From assembly GCA_040902225.1 (NCBI GenBank), contig JBBDXT010000004.1, forward strand, positions 178,060-242,059: 64,000 nt of DNA, given 5' to 3'. The notes below the pieces were generated by a model. It was not told the DNA's origin. It ran no database searches and was given only the letters and a program-made list of their open reading frames with translations. The position numbers and the translations under genes were made by a program. Each line of letters starts with the position of its first letter. Position 1 is the first letter of the stretch. Source of the DNA: Chloroflexota bacterium. GTDB lineage: Bacteria; Chloroflexota; Limnocylindria; QHBO01. This document shows, in pieces, positions 62,341-64,000 of the stretch.

Positions 62341-63471
62341 ATGGCTGTCAAGCGTGACTACTACGAGGTGCTGGGCGTTCCGCGCGACGCCTCCGACGAG
62401 GAGATCAAGCGGTCCTACCGGCGCGCTGCGCAGCGCCACCACCCGGACATCGACTCGAGCGACGGGGCGGAGGCGCGTTTCAAGGAGCTGAGCGAGGCGT
62501 ACCGCGTCCTCTCCGACCGGCAGCGTCGAACCGCGTACGACATGTTCGGCCACAGCGGAGTGGATGGAGTGGGCGCAGGCGGCTTCGAGGGTGGCTTCGG
62601 CGGTGGGTTCGGGCCGTTCGGCGACATCTTCGACGCCTTCTTCGGCGGCTCGCCGGCAGGCACCCGCGGACGCCGACGCGTGGTTGCCGGCGCCGACCTG
62701 CGCTACGACCTGACCATCGAGTTCAGTGAGGCCGTCTCTGGCGTCACGCGCGAGATCAGCTTTCCGACCCTCGCGCGCTGCTCGGTCTGCGAGGGGTCCG
62801 GGGCCGAGCCGGGAAGCGAGCCGGAGAAGTGCCCGGAGTGCAACGGCACCGGCGAAAAGCGGCGCGTCAGTCAGACGATCCTGGGCCAGATGGTAAACAT
62901 CACCGCCTGCCCCCGCTGCGCCGGCGAGGGTCGCATCGTGTCCACGCCCTGCGCAACCTGCCGAGCCGACGGCCGCGTCCGCGAGCAGCGCACGTTGAAT
63001 GTCGAAGTGCCCGCTGGCATCGAGTCCGGTCAGCGGATCGCGATCGAGGGGCAGGGCGAGGCCGGTCCCCGCGGCGGCCCGCCCGGCGATCTGTACGTCG
63101 CGGTCACGGTGCGCGAGCATGCTCAGCTCCTCCGCCGCGGCACGGAGCTCTTCTATGAGCTGCCTGTCACATTCCCGCAGGCAGCCCTTGGCGCAACGCT
63201 CGAGATCCCGACGGTCGAAGGCACTGAGCCGATGGAGATCCCGGCCGGGACCCAGAGCGGCGCCGAGCTGCGCCTCCGCGGCCGCGGTGTGCCCCGGCTG
63301 CGAGGCGTGGGTCGCGGCGACCTGCACGTGATCGTGACGGTCGTGATCCCGCCAAAGCCCTCGAAGCGTGAGCGTGAGCTGCTCAAGGAGCTCGGGGAGG
63401 TCAGCTCGCCCCCGGTCCTGCCCAAGGGCGGTCCAAGCCTGGTCGATCGGCTTCGCGATCTGTTCGGCTAG
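62341..63471 (+). CDS. dnaJ: Co-chaperone DnaJ
   Basis: 376 residues. J domain: DYYEVLGVPRDASDEEIKRSYRRAAQRHHPDIDSSDGAEARFKELSEAYRVLSD with the HPD motif. A Gly/Phe-rich region (about 68-105) follows. Zinc-finger repeats CSVCEGSG, CPECNGTG, CPRCAGEG and CATCRADG give the cysteine-rich domain (fourth repeat slightly degenerate), then C-terminal beta domains (LEIPTVEGTEPMEIPAGTQSGAEL). It stimulates DnaK. It is separated from dnaK by 9 kb but shares HrcA/CIRCE control. prmA follows 7 bp later. Confidence 0.95.
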   Translation: MAVKRDYYEVLGVPRDASDEEIKRSYRRAAQRHHPDIDSSDGAEARFKELSEAYRVLSDRQRRTAYDMFGHSGVDGVGAGGFEGGFGGGFGPFGDIFDAFFGGSPAGTRGRRRVVAGADLRYDLTIEFSEAVSGVTREISFPTLARCSVCEGSGAEPGSEPEKCPECNGTGEKRRVSQTILGQMVNITACPRCAGEGRIVSTPCATCRADGRVREQRTLNVEVPAGIESGQRIAIEGQGEAGPRGGPPGDLYVAVTVREHAQLLRRGTELFYELPVTFPQAALGATLEIPTVEGTEPMEIPAGTQSGAELRLRGRGVPRLRGVGRGDLHVIVTVVIPPKPSKRERELLKELGEVSSPPVLPKGGPSLVDRLRDLFG

Positions 63472-63478
63472 GCCGGCC

Positions 63479-64000
63479 GTGCGCTGGCTGGAGCTGACGG
63501 TCACTTGCGACAACGAGGCGATCGAGGCGGTCAGCGAGATCTTCGGCCGCGTTGGGCAGGGGTCTGCGGTACGGCCCACGCGCCTGATCCGGGATCCCGC
63601 GGACGAGCTGTCCGCTCGTGAAGACCCGACTGCACCGTACGAGATCACTGCCCACATCCCCGAAGACGAGGAGGCCCCAGCCGCGGTCGAGTCCACGGAG
63701 CGGGCGCTATGGCATCTCCAGGCCTTCGGGCTGCGCCCGGTCGGCGAGCTGCGAGTCCGCTCGGTCGACGACGCGGACTGGACCGACGCCTGGAAGGCCG
63801 GCTACGCCCCGCAGCGCATCGGGCGCGTGGCGATCGTGCCTTCCTGGCTGGATGAATCGATCGGGACCGATGAGGTGGCCCTGCGCCTGGACCCCGGCAT
63901 GGCCTTCGGCACCGGCCTCCATCCGACGACGCGCGGCTGCCTTACGCTTCTCCAGGAGATCTCGCCGATGCCTCCCGTCGTGCTCGACGTGGGCTCCGGG
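63479..64000 (+). CDS. prmA: Ribosomal protein L11 methyltransferase PrmA, N-terminal part (cut by window edge)
   Basis: From the GTG at 63479: a strand-rich N-terminal domain followed by WTDAWKAGYAPQRIGRVAIVPSWLD, LRLDPGMAFGTGLHPTTRGCL and VVLDVGSG, the start of the SAM-binding motif. The order and sequences are those of PrmA, which trimethylates ribosomal protein L11. The end lies outside the window. dnaJ-prmA is a common arrangement in Gram-positive and Chloroflexi-like genomes. Confidence 0.92.
   Translation, partial: MRWLELTVTCDNEAIEAVSEIFGRVGQGSAVRPTRLIRDPADELSAREDPTAPYEITAHIPEDEEAPAAVESTERALWHLQAFGLRPVGELRVRSVDDADWTDAWKAGYAPQRIGRVAIVPSWLDESIGTDEVALRLDPGMAFGTGLHPTTRGCLTLLQEISPMPPVVLDVGSG

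Overview
The window is a gene-dense, high-GC bacterial chromosome segment. About 65 protein genes, most of them intact, lie on both strands, with short gaps and many ATGA or GTGA start/stop overlaps. Several features suggest a Chloroflexota-type organism, with Actinomycetota the main alternative: SOS boxes of the GAAC-N4-GTTC type, a PyrR-type leader before carA, CIRCE control of hrcA-grpE-dnaK and dnaJ, an F420/FMN-type LLM oxidoreductase, and an S20 with a long Ala/Lys tail. This is inference from content; no rRNA is present to settle it. A striking regularity is that many genes outside operons have a TAnnnT -10 hexamer only 5-10 nt before the start codon, with no Shine-Dalgarno site. They are therefore probably transcribed as leaderless mRNAs, and I used this to choose several starts.

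Left end (1-5.7 kb): a truncated UvrD-type helicase is followed by small hypothetical genes, one of them frameshifted. Then comes a three-gene module: a ribbon-helix-helix coiled-coil regulator with a palindrome over its own start codon, a one-helix membrane protein, and a large serine recombinase. The recombinase reading frame runs into a tRNA-Ala(CGC) gene on the opposite strand, as expected for an element integrated at a tRNA 3' end.

5.7-24 kb: the SOS mutagenesis set, split over two places. One is imuA-imuB plus a DUF6504-type gene. The other, 14 kb on, is dnaE2. imuA and dnaE2 have near-identical LexA-box/-10/start architectures. Between them are a RibD-like reductase, an LLM oxidoreductase, a secreted lipase, two MFS exporters, an acetyltransferase, and a cell-surface cluster: an ECF sigma factor, its membrane partner and two lipoproteins. 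An exact copy of the sigma gene's 5' end flanks one lipoprotein gene. Small repeat clusters sit between imuA and imuB and, in frame, inside dnaE2.

24-46.6 kb: small conserved genes, a DUF2330-type protein, a cupredoxin lipoprotein, a VIT1/CCC1 transporter, a DUF4349 lipoprotein and bioY. Then carAB with a PyrR-type leader (CarB lacks the C-terminal regulatory domain), a large lamin-tail/OB-fold surface protein, a nucleoside phosphorylase, a tightly packed glycolytic operon (ROK glucokinase-gap-pgk-eno-methyltransferase), a MOSC protein, rpsT, lepA and a CPBP protease.

46.6-64 kb: a 456-bp non-coding stretch with three 19-bp palindromes, a VOC protein and hemW. Next is the heat-shock operon hrcA-grpE-dnaK under CIRCE, then an XRE regulator fused to a PD-(D/E)XK-like domain, two decayed genes, mscL with a zinc ribbon, and xth. 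An operon encodes two HTH_42-superfamily DNA glycosylases, one with a QxQ (AlkZ-like) and one with a QxD (YcaQ/AlkX-like) motif. The window ends with an RDD membrane protein, a CIRCE-controlled dnaJ and the start of prmA. DNA repair and tolerance (UvrD, ImuA/ImuB/DnaE2, Xth, AlkZ/AlkX-like) is the most repeated theme.
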